A stretch of 64,000 nt of DNA from Dendrobium chrysotoxum (Eukaryota > Streptophyta > Magnoliopsida > Asparagales > Orchidaceae). Shown here in pieces: positions 38,490 to 49,971 of this stretch (positions within the stretch are counted from its first letter, which is position 1; each line of letters starts with the position of its first letter). The notes below the pieces were generated by a model. The model worked only from the letters and a program-made list of their open reading frames with translations, had not been told where the DNA came from and made no database searches. Position numbers and translations under genes: made by a program. The DNA is taken from assembly GCA_019925795.1 (NCBI GenBank), contig CM034298.1:50432365-50496364 (forward strand). Reading direction: 5' to 3'.

Positions 38490-39060
38490 TCTAGAGGAAT
38501 CCTAGGGTTTAGAATAGGTCCTAGGGTCCAAATCAGCTTAAGGGAATCCTAGGGTCTAGAATAGATCCTAGGGACTGGAGTCTAGGAAGATCCTAAAACC
38601 TAGAAGTCCTAGGGAAATCCTAGGATCTGGGGTCTGGAAGAATCCTATAATCTAGAAGAATCCTAAGATCTAGGAATCCTAAGATTCAAGATCTAGAAGG
38701 ATCTTAGGATCTAGAGTAGATCCTAAAGTTTGATTTCTAGGAAGATCCTAGGGTTTGGAAGTCCTAGGGCCTGAGATCTAAAATAGTCTTAGGATCTAGA
38801 AGAATCCTAAGCTCTAGATAAATCTAGGAGAATCCTAGGGTCTAAGAGGATCATATGATCTAGAGTCAGGTAGGATCCTAGGGTCTAGAATGATCCTAAG
38901 ATCTAAAATCTAGGAAAGATCCTAAGATCTAGAATAGTCTGGAGATTTGATTGATCTGAGATCAAGATTGATTTGAATCTAGATTGAACTAAGATCAGAT
39001 TGATCCTAGGGTCAAGATTAAATGCTAAGGATTGGAAGGATCCTAAGGTCTGGATTGGTC
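38490..39060 (-). repeat. GATCCTAGG-type short repeats, start of B 3' LTR
   Basis: Irregular array of AATCCTAGG, GATCTAGAA and GATCCTAAG words, collinear with 60190-60740 in the other LTR and similar to 20455-21080 in D. Confidence 0.85.
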
Positions 39061-39091
39061 ATGCTAACCTCATACAAAAATGAGGTCAACA

Positions 39092-39106
39092 AATGGACCC
39101 CCAATA
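39092..39106 (-). other. Polypurine-like tract next to the 3' LTR of element B
   Basis: On the minus strand the bases just before the 3' LTR read ATTGGGGGTCCATT. This is the expected place for the plus-strand primer, but the tract is short and interrupted by pyrimidines. Confidence 0.4.
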
Positions 39107-39219
39107 TGTGTAATAGAATGTAGTTCTATTGCACATATTAGTGTTGACCGAATAGAATGGTCAAGTCTGGAGTTTTGATCCTAAGAGAAAGATAAATTTA
39201 TCCCTAGGGAATCGGGGTT

Positions 39220-40880
39220 TGAACAGATACTAGGGTAGTGCTGGGGACATTGTGCTCTACCACTAGTAGATCTGATCCTAAGGGAAGGAAGAAATACCTA
39301 GCCCTAACGAAAAGAAGGTCTAGATGATCGTATAGGAATGAAGAATTCCTAACTACAGAGGATCAAATTGAAATCTGATACTAGGGTAGTGCTGGGGGCA
39401 GCGTGCTCTACCACTAGTATATCTAATCCTAAAGGAAGGGAAGTCCTAACCCTAAAGGAAAAGAAGGTCTGGATGATCGTATAGAAAGGAAGAATTCTTA
39501 ACTATAGAGGATCAAGTTTGAATTTTGATACTAGGGTAGTGCCACAAGGGGCGTACTCTACTACTAGTAGATCTAATCCTAAAGGAAGGAAGAAATGCAT
39601 AGCCCTAAGGAAAAGAAGGTCTGGAGTATCATATAGGAAGGAAGAGCTCCTACCTATAGAGGATTGAATCTAGATTTGATTCTAAGGAGAAGGAAATCCT
39701 AATCCTAGAAGATTGGGTTTGAAATGATACTAAGGTAGTGCTGAGACAGCGTACTCTACCACTAGTAGATCTAATCCTAAGGAAAGAAAGAACGATGCCT
39801 CACATCTGTCCTTAAAGAAAAGAGAACTGGATGATCCTGTGAGAAGGAAGCATTGCTTCCCACAGAAGGTCGGATCTGGATTTTGAATCTAGGATGGTGC
39901 CACAGAGGGCGTGCCCCGCCACTAGAAGATCTAGTCCTAAGGATAGAAAGCACGATGACTCACATCTAACCTTAAGAAAAAGAAAACTGGATGATCCTGT
40001 GAGAAGGAAGCATTGCTTCACACAGAATCGGGTCTGGAGTGATCGTATGTAAAGGAAACTTGCTTTACATAGAAGATCTGATATGGATGATCCTGTATAG
40101 AGGCAACTTGCTTTATATAAAGGATCGAGTTTGGAATGATCATGTGTAAAGGAAACTTGCTCTACACAGATGATCGAGTCTGGATGATCGTATATAGAGG
40201 AAACTTGCTCTATATAGAGGATCTCAACTGGAAAGAGACTAGGATGGTGCCACAGAGGGCGTGCTCCACCACTAGAAGATCTAATCCTAAGGGAAGAAAG
40301 CACGATGACTTACATCTAACCTTAAGGAAAAGAAAACTGGATGATCCTGTGAGAAGGAAGCATTGCTTCACACAGAATCGGGTCTGGAGTGATCGTATGC
40401 AAAGGAAACTTGCTTTACATAGAAGATCTGATATGTATGATCCTATATAGAGGCAACTTGCTTTATACAAAGGATCAAGTCTGGAATGATCATGTGTAAA
40501 GGAAACTTGCTCTACACAGATGATCGAGTCTGGATGATCGTATATAGAGGAAACTTGCTCTATATAGAGGATCTCAACTAGAAAGAGACTACGATGGTGC
40601 CACAGAGGGCGTGCTCCACCACTAGAAGATCTAATCCTAAGGGAAGAAAGCACGATGACTTACATCGAACCTTAAGGAAAAGAAAACTGGATGATCTTGT
40701 GAGAAGGAAGCATTGCTTCACACAGAATCGGGTCTGGAGTGATCGTATGTAAAGGAAACTTGCTTTACATAGAGGATCGAGTCAGGATGATCATGTACAG
40801 AGGAAACTTGCTCTATACAGGGGATCAGATCTGAATTGATCGTATGTGAAGGAAACTTGCTTCACACAGAGGATCGGATT
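39220..40880 (-). repeat. 3' untranslated region: array of covarying hairpin modules
   Basis: Seven large units (marked by 'CTAGGGTAGTG' or 'CTAGGATGGTG' near 39230, 39380, 39528, 39728, 39890, 40240, 40587; the last two are about 350 bp apart and nearly identical). Between the markers lie about 14 small hairpins in a constant frame: GATGATCRT - stem - GGAAACTTGC - stem - GATC. Stems include GTAAAG/CTTTAC, TATATAGAG/CTCTATATA, GTGAAG/CTTCAC and TAGGAA/TTCCTA. Minus-strand ORFs of 163 and 147 codons across it only read the repeat. Tandem repeats in 3' regions of Tat/Ogre elements are known as seeds of satellites; the covariation is what I add. Confidence 0.85.
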
Positions 40881-41171
40881 TAAATTCTGGAATTTGAGGT
40901 TTGAATAATTTTTGAATTGATTTGGTTTTAAATTTGAAAAAGTTTGAATTTGAAATTTGATTGGACAAATTTGAATTTAAAGAGTTTTTAATCTGAGATG
41001 TGTTTTGAATTTGATTTGAATTATTTTTTTGAATTTGAGGAATTTGAATTTGAAAGTTGATTTGATTTCGATTCATCTTGAATTTGATTTTGAATTTTGA
41101 AAAACTTGGATAAAATTGAGCTGAATAGATTCAAAATTTGAAAATTTTATTGATTCGAATTTCGAGCTACA
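40881..41171 (-). other. GAATTTGA-rich low-complexity stretch after the integrase stop
   Basis: Degenerate tandem GAATTTGA/TTTGAATT words between the polyprotein stop and the hairpin array. No other feature seen. Confidence 0.7.
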
Positions 41172-43339
41172 TCAAGCATAGTATTTTTTCAGGAATCGCC
41201 CGTTTACAAGAAGCATTGGGTGATCTCTTTTACAATCCACTAGCTGATACGAGCCTCCTTCGTAGACTGTTTCCACTACGAAGGGTCCTTCCCAGGTTGG
41301 TTCAAACTTTCCACCAAGCTTTTGGTGGGCTAAGATAGGCCTCCGAAGAACCAAGGCCAAGTCGCCTACTCGGAAGGTTCTAGGTCGCACTAACTTATCA
41401 TGAGCTTGAACCATTCTGGCTTTATAAAGTTCTAAATTTTGCTGGGCTTGGAGACGACGTTCTTCAAGACCCTCAAGTTCTTCAAGTCGAAGTTGTGCAT
41501 TCTGTTCTGTTGTGATTTGATTCTGGACTGCAGTTCTAAGCGAAGGGATTTGAATTTCCAGAGGGAGTACGGCCTCGGACCCATACACTAGTGCAAACGG
41601 TGTGGATTGGGTCGGGGTTCGATATGTGGTCCTGTAGGCCCACAAAGCTTCCACCAACCTCTCATCCCACTGACGTTTATTGTCATCTAGGTTCTTTTTG
41701 ATGATTTGTACCAGGGTTTTATTGAAGGCCTCAGCCAATCCATTGGCCCGTGGGTAATAGATCGTTGAGTATCTCCAATCAATACCGTGGCGACTTGTAA
41801 AGTTATTGATTTTTGTAGACTTGAAAGCGGACCCATTATCAGATATGATTTTTCGAGGCATGCCGAATCGATACACGATATGGTCACGAAAGAATTTCAT
41901 TACATGGTGTGATGTTACATTTCTTAGTGGAACTGCTTCTGCCCACTTTGAAAAGTAATCAGTCACTGCTAAGATGAAGCGATGACCCCTTGAAGAAGGA
42001 GGGTCAATTGGCCCGACGATATCCGTGCCCCAACATTCGAAGGGCCACGAAGCTATCGTAGGATGCAACACATTAGGCGGCTGATGCAAAACCACACCAT
42101 GAACCTGGCATTGATGACAACATTTTGTAATTTTCATGCAATCGTTAATCATCGTAGGCCAGTAGTAGCCAAGTCTTTTGATTTTCATTTTCATCTTAGG
42201 ACCCGATTGATGAGCACCGCACAGTCCAGCATGGACTTCGTTAACGATCTTCAGGGCCTCTCGTTTGTCTAAACAACGGAGCCACATCTGATCGAACGAT
42301 CGTCGGTACAACGTATCGTTGACTAGTGCATATGATAGGGCACGTTTCTTAATTTGATTGGCAAGAGACCTGTCGTGGGGAAGCTTGCCTTCTTGCAGAT
42401 ACTTGATTATTGGTTGTCTCCAATCTTCTTCTTCATCGACTGTTGAAGATGTAGAAAGGACCTGGGAAGATTGATTGTTGAGGTACTCCATGTCTACAGG
42501 GGACAGGACTTGACGACCCTGAACTTCTATAGGGATGAAGTCTTCTTCTGGGCAAGTAAATTCGTTTGCAAGCTTTGCTAGGGCATCCACCGAGGAATTG
42601 CTTCCACGAGGAACCCTATACATAGTTACAATGGGAATTTTCTCGAGTAGGTGCATTATGTATTGGTGATATTTCAGGAGTTTAGGATTCAAAACCTTAT
42701 AGGTCCCTGCAACTTGGTTGATCACCAGTTTAGAGTCACCATAGATCTTAATCTCTTTAATCTCCATTAGGATTGCAAGTTCCAAACCAGTTATTAAAGC
42801 TTCGTACTCAGCTTCGTTGTTCGTACAAGGTTCTGATAAATGGTAGGAAAAGTGCATCATTCCCTTATCCGGTGTTATGAAGACCAGACCGACTCCGGCT
42901 TTTCCAGGAATAGTAGATTGCGGTGTTTTGCCCCGTTGAGAGGATGCTGCACCATCAAAATACATTTCCCAGGTTTGAGTATTGGATTCCTCGAAACTCA
43001 TGATTTGCTCGTCAGGTAAATCATCGTTTAGAGGGGATTTCGCCGGTAGCGGGTGTACCGCAAGGAAGTCGACGACGGCCTGCCCTTTCACAGCACGCAG
43101 GGGAATGAAAGTGATTTCAAATTGTAATAATATCATAGACCAACAAGCCAGACGTCCTGACAACGTGGGCTGGGTCATAAGATATTGCAGGGGGTTGACA
43201 CTGGAAATCAGACTGACCTGATGGGAAAGCATGTAATGTCTTAGTTTTTGTGCTGCAAAGACTAAGGCAAGGCAATGTTTCTCAATTGCAGGGTAGCGGA
43301 TTTCCGTTGGAAGTAATCTTCGACTCAGGTAGTAGAGGG
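41172..43339 (-). pseudogene. pol: Element B RNase H (C-terminal part), archaeal-type RNase H and integrase
   Basis: Open for 686 codons from 43232; the frame extends to a 1-base deletion near 43340. First comes the end of the ordinary RNase H (SRRLLPTEIRYPAIEKH, then KLRHYM). Next is a second, archaeal-type RNase H with all four acidic residues (D93 in YFDGAAS, E140 in NNEAEYEAL, D166 in GDSKLV, D216 in SSVDALAK; about 42567-42971). Integrase (about 41172-42260) has the HHCC finger (H334, H341, C372, C375) and a DD35E core: D404 in WGTDIVGP, D465 in ISDNGSAF, E501 in GLAEAFNK, exactly 35 residues between the last two. A GPF-type C-terminal module (EGPFVVETV) ends at KYYA with no chromodomain. 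This is the best preserved part of B; as a part of pol it is dead only because of upstream damage. Confidence 0.93.
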
Positions 43340-45073
43340 ATTCTCTTTCCCATCGTCATTGATTTGAGCTAGAAGAGCCCCGAGAGATTCATCAAGGGCT
43401 GCAGTGTAAAGGATTAAAGGTCTCCCCGGAATGGGGGCTGCCAAAACTGGCGGATTTGTCAGGTATTGTTTGATATTTTCAAAAGCATTTTGACATTTCT
43501 CATCCCAAATGAATTTGGCGTCCTTTTTAGCTAGGACAGAGAATGGTTGACATCTTCCAGAAAGATTAGAAATGAATCTTCTTATATACGCCAGTCTGCC
43601 CTGGAGAGATCTCAATTGAGTGAGACTCTTAGGAGGCGGCATATTTAAGATAGCTTCAATTTTGGCAGGATCAATTTTGATTCCACGGTGCCTGACTACG
43701 AAACCTAAGAATTTCCCTGACGTAACGCCGAAAGCACACTTCAAGGGATTCATTTTAAGGTCGTAGCGGCGCAACCGCTCGAAAATAGTTCTTAAATCAT
43801 AAAGATGAGCCTCTTTTACTCTGCTCTTGACAACTAAATCGTCGATGTAACATTCGACTTGATTATATATTAAGTCATCAAAGATATGAGTCATGGCCCG
43901 CTGGTAGGTTGCAACGGCATTTTTGAGGCCAAAGGGCATCACTTTATAACAAAAGATCCCTATAGGACTTCTGAATGCAGTGTTTCTCTCATCTTCTGGG
44001 GCCATCTTAATTTGATTATAACCAGACGAGTCATCCATAAAGGAGAAAACAACGTGCGAGGAGGCAATGTCCACCATGAGTTCTGGGATTGGCAAAGGAA
44101 ATTCATCCTTAGGACATGCCTTATTTAGGTCTCTATAGTCAACACAGACTCGGATTTGACTGTTCTTCTTTCGAACTGGCACGACGTTGGCTACCCAAGA
44201 AGGATATTATTCTTCTTGAATAAATCCGGCCTCTGCCAACTTCTTGACTTCAGAAATGACTTGTTGTTCGATCTCCAGACGCATGCGTCGTGGAGCTTGC
44301 TTGACAGGAATAGCATCATGTCGGATTCCAAGTTTATGGACTGCTACGTCAGCGGACAACCCCGGCATTTCGTCGTATGTCCAAGCGAAGCAATCCTTAA
44401 ACTCGAATAGAAGTTGAATTAGATCCTTAGACTCATCCTCACTCAACAAAGAACTTATGAAAGTGGGGTGAGGGTCATCTTCTGTTCCAAGGTTGATTTC
44501 TTTAAGTTCATCAACTGTTGATTTGATTTCTTCTTCGAATTCAGGGGGTGCATCCTGAACCTGAAGTTCGTCAGAATCATCAAAAGTCTCCAAACAAAGT
44601 CCATCGAATGAATCAATGACTTTAGTAGGGACATTTTTAAATTCAGGATGACTAGTTATCATTAGATAAAATTCGTCATCGTCAAATGATCTAACGGTAC
44701 TAAAGCCGATACCACTGGTCCAATGTTTATTAAATTTTGAATTCCAAAGACTTTCGTGGTATCTAGCCTGACCCTTAGTCCATTGACTCGAAGCAAACCC
44801 TTTAGAGATAAGAGATTTAACACCAGCAGGAAAGTAGCTAAAAGGTAATTCCATTAATTCATTAAAATTTGCCTCCTCAAGGATTACATCATCTTCATTC
44901 CTTGAGGAGGAAGAGCCAGGGAAGAACTTCTTGACTTTCCTTACTTCTCCATCTAAGTTCGGAGCATCCTTAATTACTAACCCTGAGACCCTGTCAGCAG
45001 ACAGTGGGGTTAAGGTTAAGGATTCAACCGTTCTATTAAGCTTTTCATACAAACTCAATTCAGGCTCGTCACT
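43340..45073 (-). pseudogene. pol: Element B linker, reverse transcriptase and start of RNase H
   Basis: A linker rich in acidic residues (45058 down) leads into RT after a TAA at 44207-44209 that replaced a Gln codon (EE*YPSW). RT shows VCVDYRDLNKACPKD, FMDDSSGYNQI, FGLKNAVATYQ and the YIDD catalytic box at 43838-43849. The thumb/connection follows (FLGFVVRHRGIKIDPAKI). RNase H begins at about 43490 with LILYTAALDESLGALLAQ, where the usual TDAS aspartate is replaced by Ala, so this RNase H looks catalytically dead, as known for Tat elements that carry a second one. A 1-base deletion near 43340 breaks the frame just after GKENP. Confidence 0.92.
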
Positions 45074-46638
45074 TTAAATATTTAATTTTGTACCCTCCTG
45101 GTCGCTATCCGATTCTAAAGTGAGATCAAACTTTGGAGGAGGATTGATTTTTGTATAGTCAAAAGCAAATCTGGCACCCCTTTTTCTTGAGTCTTCATCA
45201 GAACTTGTTTCAAGTTTGACATAGATCGGGGAATTTCTTTTTTCAATTAAAGGGCGACCTCGACCGCGAGCTCTTTGGGCCATCCTCCCACCTCTTTGAG
45301 GTATAATGTTTGGAGGCCTGAAGATCACACGCTCGACGTCGTCTTCACTACTTGAGTTTTGTTTCTTTTGATTTTTGACTTTTTCTTTTCTCAATCTTTG
45401 AATTGCTTTTAAACTTTGACTTTCTGCCTTTTCCTCCTTGACGTTGATCTCTACCTTAGAACAAGTAGTGGACCCTTTAGGTACGTAGTACGCCGCATCC
45501 TCATAGATCCCGATCTCATGAATAGAGAATGGTTGCAGATCACCCTTAATTTCGAACTCAATGCCATCTCGTTGGTACTTGATGCATTGATGTAGGGTAG
45601 AAGGAACCATCCTATACTCATGGATCCAGGGCCTTCCTAGGAGCACGTTAAAGGACGTTGCCGAATCAATTATATGAAATTTTGCTTCAGTTTTTAATTC
45701 TCCTATCTCTAGAAGAAGGGTAACTGAACCTAAAGCCTTCTCGCCCTTTTCATTGAACCCACGAAGCACTAACTTGTCAGTTGAGAGCTTGCTAGTATCA
45801 ATTCTAAGGTATGCGAGAGTCTTTATGTTCATCACGTTGACCGATGCACCTGGGTCAACTAGAACTCTTGATAACTTAAACTTGCCCACATTTACTGTGA
45901 TATAAAGTGGACGATTGTGGTCGGCAGTTCCAAGGAGTAAATCTTCATCAGAGAAGGTAACCCCAGGGATTTCCTTAAAGTATAAAGCTTCTTCCTCGGA
46001 AGTTGAGGCTAATTGAGCTAAGCAAATCTCTGGGTCGAGAAGTGCTTTAATTAGAGTCTCCCTCATCTCTTTTGAAAGGACAAGGGCATCATAAATGCTC
46101 AATTTGGCAGGCAACTTCCTAAGGTGAGCTAAGACATTGTAATCAACACTTGGAACATTAACATTGGGAACCGGTGGATTTGAAAGAATTGGAGTTGATT
46201 GTTGAGCAGGGATTTGAATTGGATCATCGGAAACAACTTGTTTTCCTTTATCCTGAGGAGGTAGCCTAGGGGGTAAGACCTTCCCACCATGTAGTTGTAC
46301 TTGCATGACTTCATCGGAAGAACAAACTACAGGGGAGTCTATGCTCTCCTTAGGCGATTGATTGTCGTTATCTGAGCGAGAGTCCGAATCTGAAAAGTCT
46401 ATCATGATAGGACTCCCTTGAAAGTTAATTTCAGGGGTTTCACTATCTGATAAGACATCAGATTCGTTTCTCTCTTGAAGAGTCAAATCTGGAGAGCTGA
46501 GTGTTTGAATTTCTTGATTGATCTCAGCTTGTTCTTGATTATTTTCAACAGAAGAGTCATTTACATTTTCATTCTCAATATTAATCATCAAAATTTGAGC
46601 AGAAGGATCAGGCTTTTTATCAATTTTTGACCCTTTGC
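45074..46638 (-). pseudogene. pro: Element B aspartic protease with acidic N-terminal linker
   Basis: 505 open codons from 46591, but the frame enters by a 1-base deletion near 46635 compared with element A, so the Met at the start is not a real start. Residues 1-150 are acidic and Ser/Asp-rich. The protease follows: VNVGKFKLSRVLVDPGASVN with the active-site D-P-G (residues 246-248; D-M-G in element A), then LLLEIGELKTEAKFHIID and the LLGRPW flap-end block. The C-terminal third is basic, with RGGRMAQRARGRGRP. The last codon before the linker is TAA where A has CAA. Protease would cut Gag-Pol in the particle. Confidence 0.9.
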
Positions 46639-48054
46639 CTTTGATGGGGCAAAGTAAAAGTCAGATAATTTCAGTGGTGATAGAGGTTTTGAGCTACCAT
46701 CAACCACTTGTACAGATCTCTCATCAATGAATTTCCTCTCTACAGAAAGTTCACTCTTTTCATTTTTATTGAATACAGTAGTTCCTAAGACTACTGGAGA
46801 GGAAACTATCCCAACGTTCTCCTGCGAAGCCTCGAGGTCAACCTCCCAGATCGAGTCCCGGGCTCTCGTCGGTAACTGTTGAGAAAGATGAAAAGATTTA
46901 TTAATCGACTTTTTAAATGCCCGGGATAGTGCTATATCTCAACCATCTTCAATGGACAGATAAAAGTTAGAATTCATACCTGAGATAGATTTAACAGACC
47001 CCTGATTCGGATCGACCAGGTACTCCTTTGGAATTATAATATGACCTTAACGGAAGTTCTTTTCTAGCCAATCTTTGAAGATGATGCAGTCTTCGATTGT
47101 GTGGCCTAACATGCAATGGTAGGAGCAAAAAGTTGGATCATCCTTTTTATTTGCCTCTTCCGGCTTCTTGGCCTCCGGCAATCAAAAATTTGGCTTCTTC
47201 TGAAGACTTTTAAAGATCTTTCTCACCGACTCCCTTTTAAATGGATATGTATGAGCCAATCTCTCTTTAAAAGAAATCGGGTGAGAATCTCTTGTAGGTT
47301 GAGAAGTTACCTGAAAAGGTGGAGATTTCTGAGTTTGTTGTGTTGGAGAATTACTGGACTGAACATTCATTGGTTTCTTCCCCTTATCAACAGCTGAAAC
47401 CATTGCTGTTCTCTTTTCAAAGGACTTTAATGGTTTGCTAACTTTCTTTTCCTCAGTAGAATCCTTCAGGAATGGCATTTTGGAAGCCTCTTCCTGTAGA
47501 TTACTAGCCTTATTCAAAAGTTTTTCAAAGGTTTTGATAGTGAAACCCTTCAGGAGAAAAGCAATAGGCCCGTGGATATTCTTTAAAAGAATCTCCACTG
47601 CATGTTGCTCTTGCAACTGGGGTTCACACTTCATCAAGAGATTTCGCCATCATAAGATGTACTCAACCAAAGACTCTCCCGATTTTTGTTTTTCAATGAC
47701 AAGATCACCAACGGTTACACGCTGCTGAGCTCCTAAGAATCTCTTTAAGAATAGACTCTCGAGCTCTGTGAATGTTTTCACTGAACCATTAGGTAAATCT
47801 GCGTACCACTCAAAAGTAATATCGGATAGACTACTCACAAACTGGTGAAAGAGTAGAGCATCTGACCCTCCTGCGTTGCAACACCTCGCTCGGAAGTGGG
47901 TCAGGTGCTGTCTTGGGTTTTCTAACCCACTAAAAACTTTGAATGAAGGTGGCACAAAGCCTTTAGGATAAGAAACTAAATCATATTCTTCAGGGTAGGG
48001 TCTACCCTTTTGAATAGATACAGTCCCTTGAGAATGGGCTAAGGCCTCCCTTAC
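46639..48054 (-). pseudogene. gag: Element B Gag core (capsid) and zinc knuckle
   Basis: Retrotransposon Gag core from about 47955: PPSFKVFSGLENPRQHLTHF, ITFEWYADLPNGS and ESLFLKRF, the usual Retrotrans_gag pattern. A spacer with Lys/Ser-rich stretches leads to a C-x2-H-x4-H-x4-C zinc knuckle, CSYHCMLGHTIEDC (about 47086-47131), which would bind RNA. Four stops interrupt it: TGA 47650 and TGA 47182 (both from CGA by comparison with A), TAA 47047 (from CAA) and TGA 46939 (from TGG). Beyond the knuckle the protein runs on in frame toward the protease, without a stop shared with A, so Gag and Pol look like one frame. A 1-base deletion lies near 46635. Confidence 0.9.
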
Positions 48055-49971
48055 CTAGGTTTCGATCATCTGGCGGATATCTTTGTCGGCTGGAGAGGTT
48101 GGGGAAGCAACCTCTGGAGTTCTAGGACTTGATTCTGTCTTCCTGCTGTGCTCACCCACTGTGTGTGTTGTAGGTTGCAACTGCTCGGATTGAGATTGAT
48201 GTGCTTTGATCATCTGATTTTGCATTTGTTCCATTCTGAGCATCATCTGTTCAATTTTATTTTCCAAACTCTTGATGTATTCATCTTTCTCATTCAGTTT
48301 AATTGATCCATCAGAGTTTGAATCTACTACTGCAGAGGCTTCTTCCTTACCATATCGGTGTCTTGAAAGCTCAGCATCTTTATTTGATGCTCTGGTCTCA
48401 ACCATACAAATGTTCCCAGCTGAATCTTCTTCCATCAGATCATCTGCTTCTGGATCAAAGGCTTCAATTGCCTTGTTTTTAAGTATGTCCCTTATTTCCT
48501 GTACCACCTCATCGATCGGTCTACCCTTTATTGATTCGAGGTCGATTGGTAGGTACCCCTTATAGTTAATCATCTCTTCAAATTTCTCATCTCCTAGTTT
48601 GGTGAGGACTTCTTGAATCTGCAGGTCATCGGCGGTTGGTTCTGCTACCAACTGATCTAACATTTCTTCATCATCTTCAAGCTCTATCCTCTCCCCTCTG
48701 ACTGTCCCGGGGTCGGTAGTCGCGAGGGTGACATCCTCAACAGGGTGAGGGATATCTAACCTAACAGGTGACAAAAGAGTTTGACTTGTGGGAACTCCAA
48801 TATCAATCTGAGGAGAATCCTCACATCCCTGAATAAGGAGTAGGGGGACTTTAACAGGTGTCTGAACTAGTGACTGGACTGGTGACTGAACTGAAGTATC
48901 TCTAATCTGAATCCCAACAGTTCTGTTTATCTTCATCGGTACATATGGTTCATCCAAAGGTATGGGCCTCTTGCCCTTAACATCAACTGGCTGCATGTCT
49001 TTAACAATCTCTTTTGACTTGGCTACCATAGGGGCCAACTTTGCAAGTCTTGAAGGGAGAACTGGAGGTCTACCACTGAGAGGGTGACTCCTACCAGACC
49101 CAGTTAAAACTATCTCCTCAGTTTTGGCAGTTGGGAGACGAGGCACCCAGTGATATCCATCCACTAAGACTGAAGCAACTGGTTGTTTAACAAACTTTTT
49201 ATTTCTCCTCACTGGATGAGGAGTCAGGTTTCTTGCTTCAGATTTTTCTTCCTTTAAAACTTCTTTCTCAAGCTTATGTGAGATCACCCCCTTCAGGTGT
49301 CTCACATATTATTCTTTTGTCTGACCTGTCTCAGCAGCACATGTGTGAATGATGTTCCTCAACATTCTGGTTCTTAAAGTATTTTTCTCCTTTGTAGTCC
49401 TCTTAACAGTATAGTCGACTAGGTTAGGTGGAGAGCTAGCAATCCTCGTGACTCTCTCCTCCCCTGCAGCAGCTGCGAGGGGGTGAAAACGACTCCCTTT
49501 CAGGAGTGGAGAAGAGGCAGGGATAAGCAGCTCCTCAACAGCCTCAGGCTCGACTAGACTCAGAGCCTTCTATTCAGCTATCTTTCTGGACTTTGTGATT
49601 TTCTTCCTTATCCTTCTCAGGTAGTTCTTCTTAGCACTCTTAGTGCCAAACAGTGCTCCATAACTAGAAGACCCTTTCTCAACAGTAGATTTCACCTCAG
49701 TCTTCTTGTCCTCACTTTGGACTGAGGGTACAGAAGGTGTAAGGGTAGCACCTGCTGCCAGTTCCAACACTGGGGGAAGGTCACTCGTAGCTCCCACAGC
49801 TAGTTCCACTACTGGACCATTCTCGCCCTCAGCAGTGAGATTAATGATTGTTCCACCATTCATAGACAGTTTCAAAGTCTTGAAACCCATTCCAAACTGA
49901 ATTGCACTGCTATGGATTAACTCTTCAACTTGAAGGTCTCGGTCAATTGAGAACAGAAGTTTTCCAGCCAT
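48055..49971 (-). pseudogene. Element B ORF1-like N-terminal extension of Gag
   Basis: Starts at ATG 49971 (MAGKLLFSIDRDL), chosen because D has the same start and an acceptor-like CAG lies 19 bases upstream. About 640 codons precede the Gag core in one frame, interrupted by TAG 49570 (also in A), TAA 49309 (CAA in A) and TAG 48055 (CAG in A). Segments: a short N-terminal block with NGGTIINLTAEG; a basic NYLRRIRKKITK stretch; NIIHTCAAETG and HLKGVISHKLEKEV; VDGYHWVPRLP; an acidic middle; MVETRASNK; and a predicted coiled coil IKSLENKIEQMMLRMEQMQN just before Gag. I recognise no enzyme motif. Ogre elements are known for an ORF1 of unknown function at this place; fusion to Gag differs from that description. 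Confidence 0.85.

Larger units (their letters stand above)
30387..39091 (-). repeat. 3' LTR of element B (8705 bp)
   Basis: Left LTR on the plus strand. Its outer end reads TATTTG instead of TGTTTG, so the terminal CA (minus strand) has mutated to TA. It lacks 93 bp present in the other LTR (55631-55723), between short ATA repeats, and has one extra TTGAC unit copy near 37395. Confidence 0.93.

Noticed and set aside
39812..40653. Two long minus-strand ORFs (163 and 147 codons)
   Set aside because: They read through the hairpin tandem repeats of element B's 3' untranslated region and resemble each other only because the DNA repeats. No start context or protein family supports them.
48272..48565. 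Plus-strand ORFs opposite gag and pol of element B (also 47116, 47435, 43886, 44156, 49706)
   Set aside because: Shadows of the real minus-strand coding frame, without family motifs.
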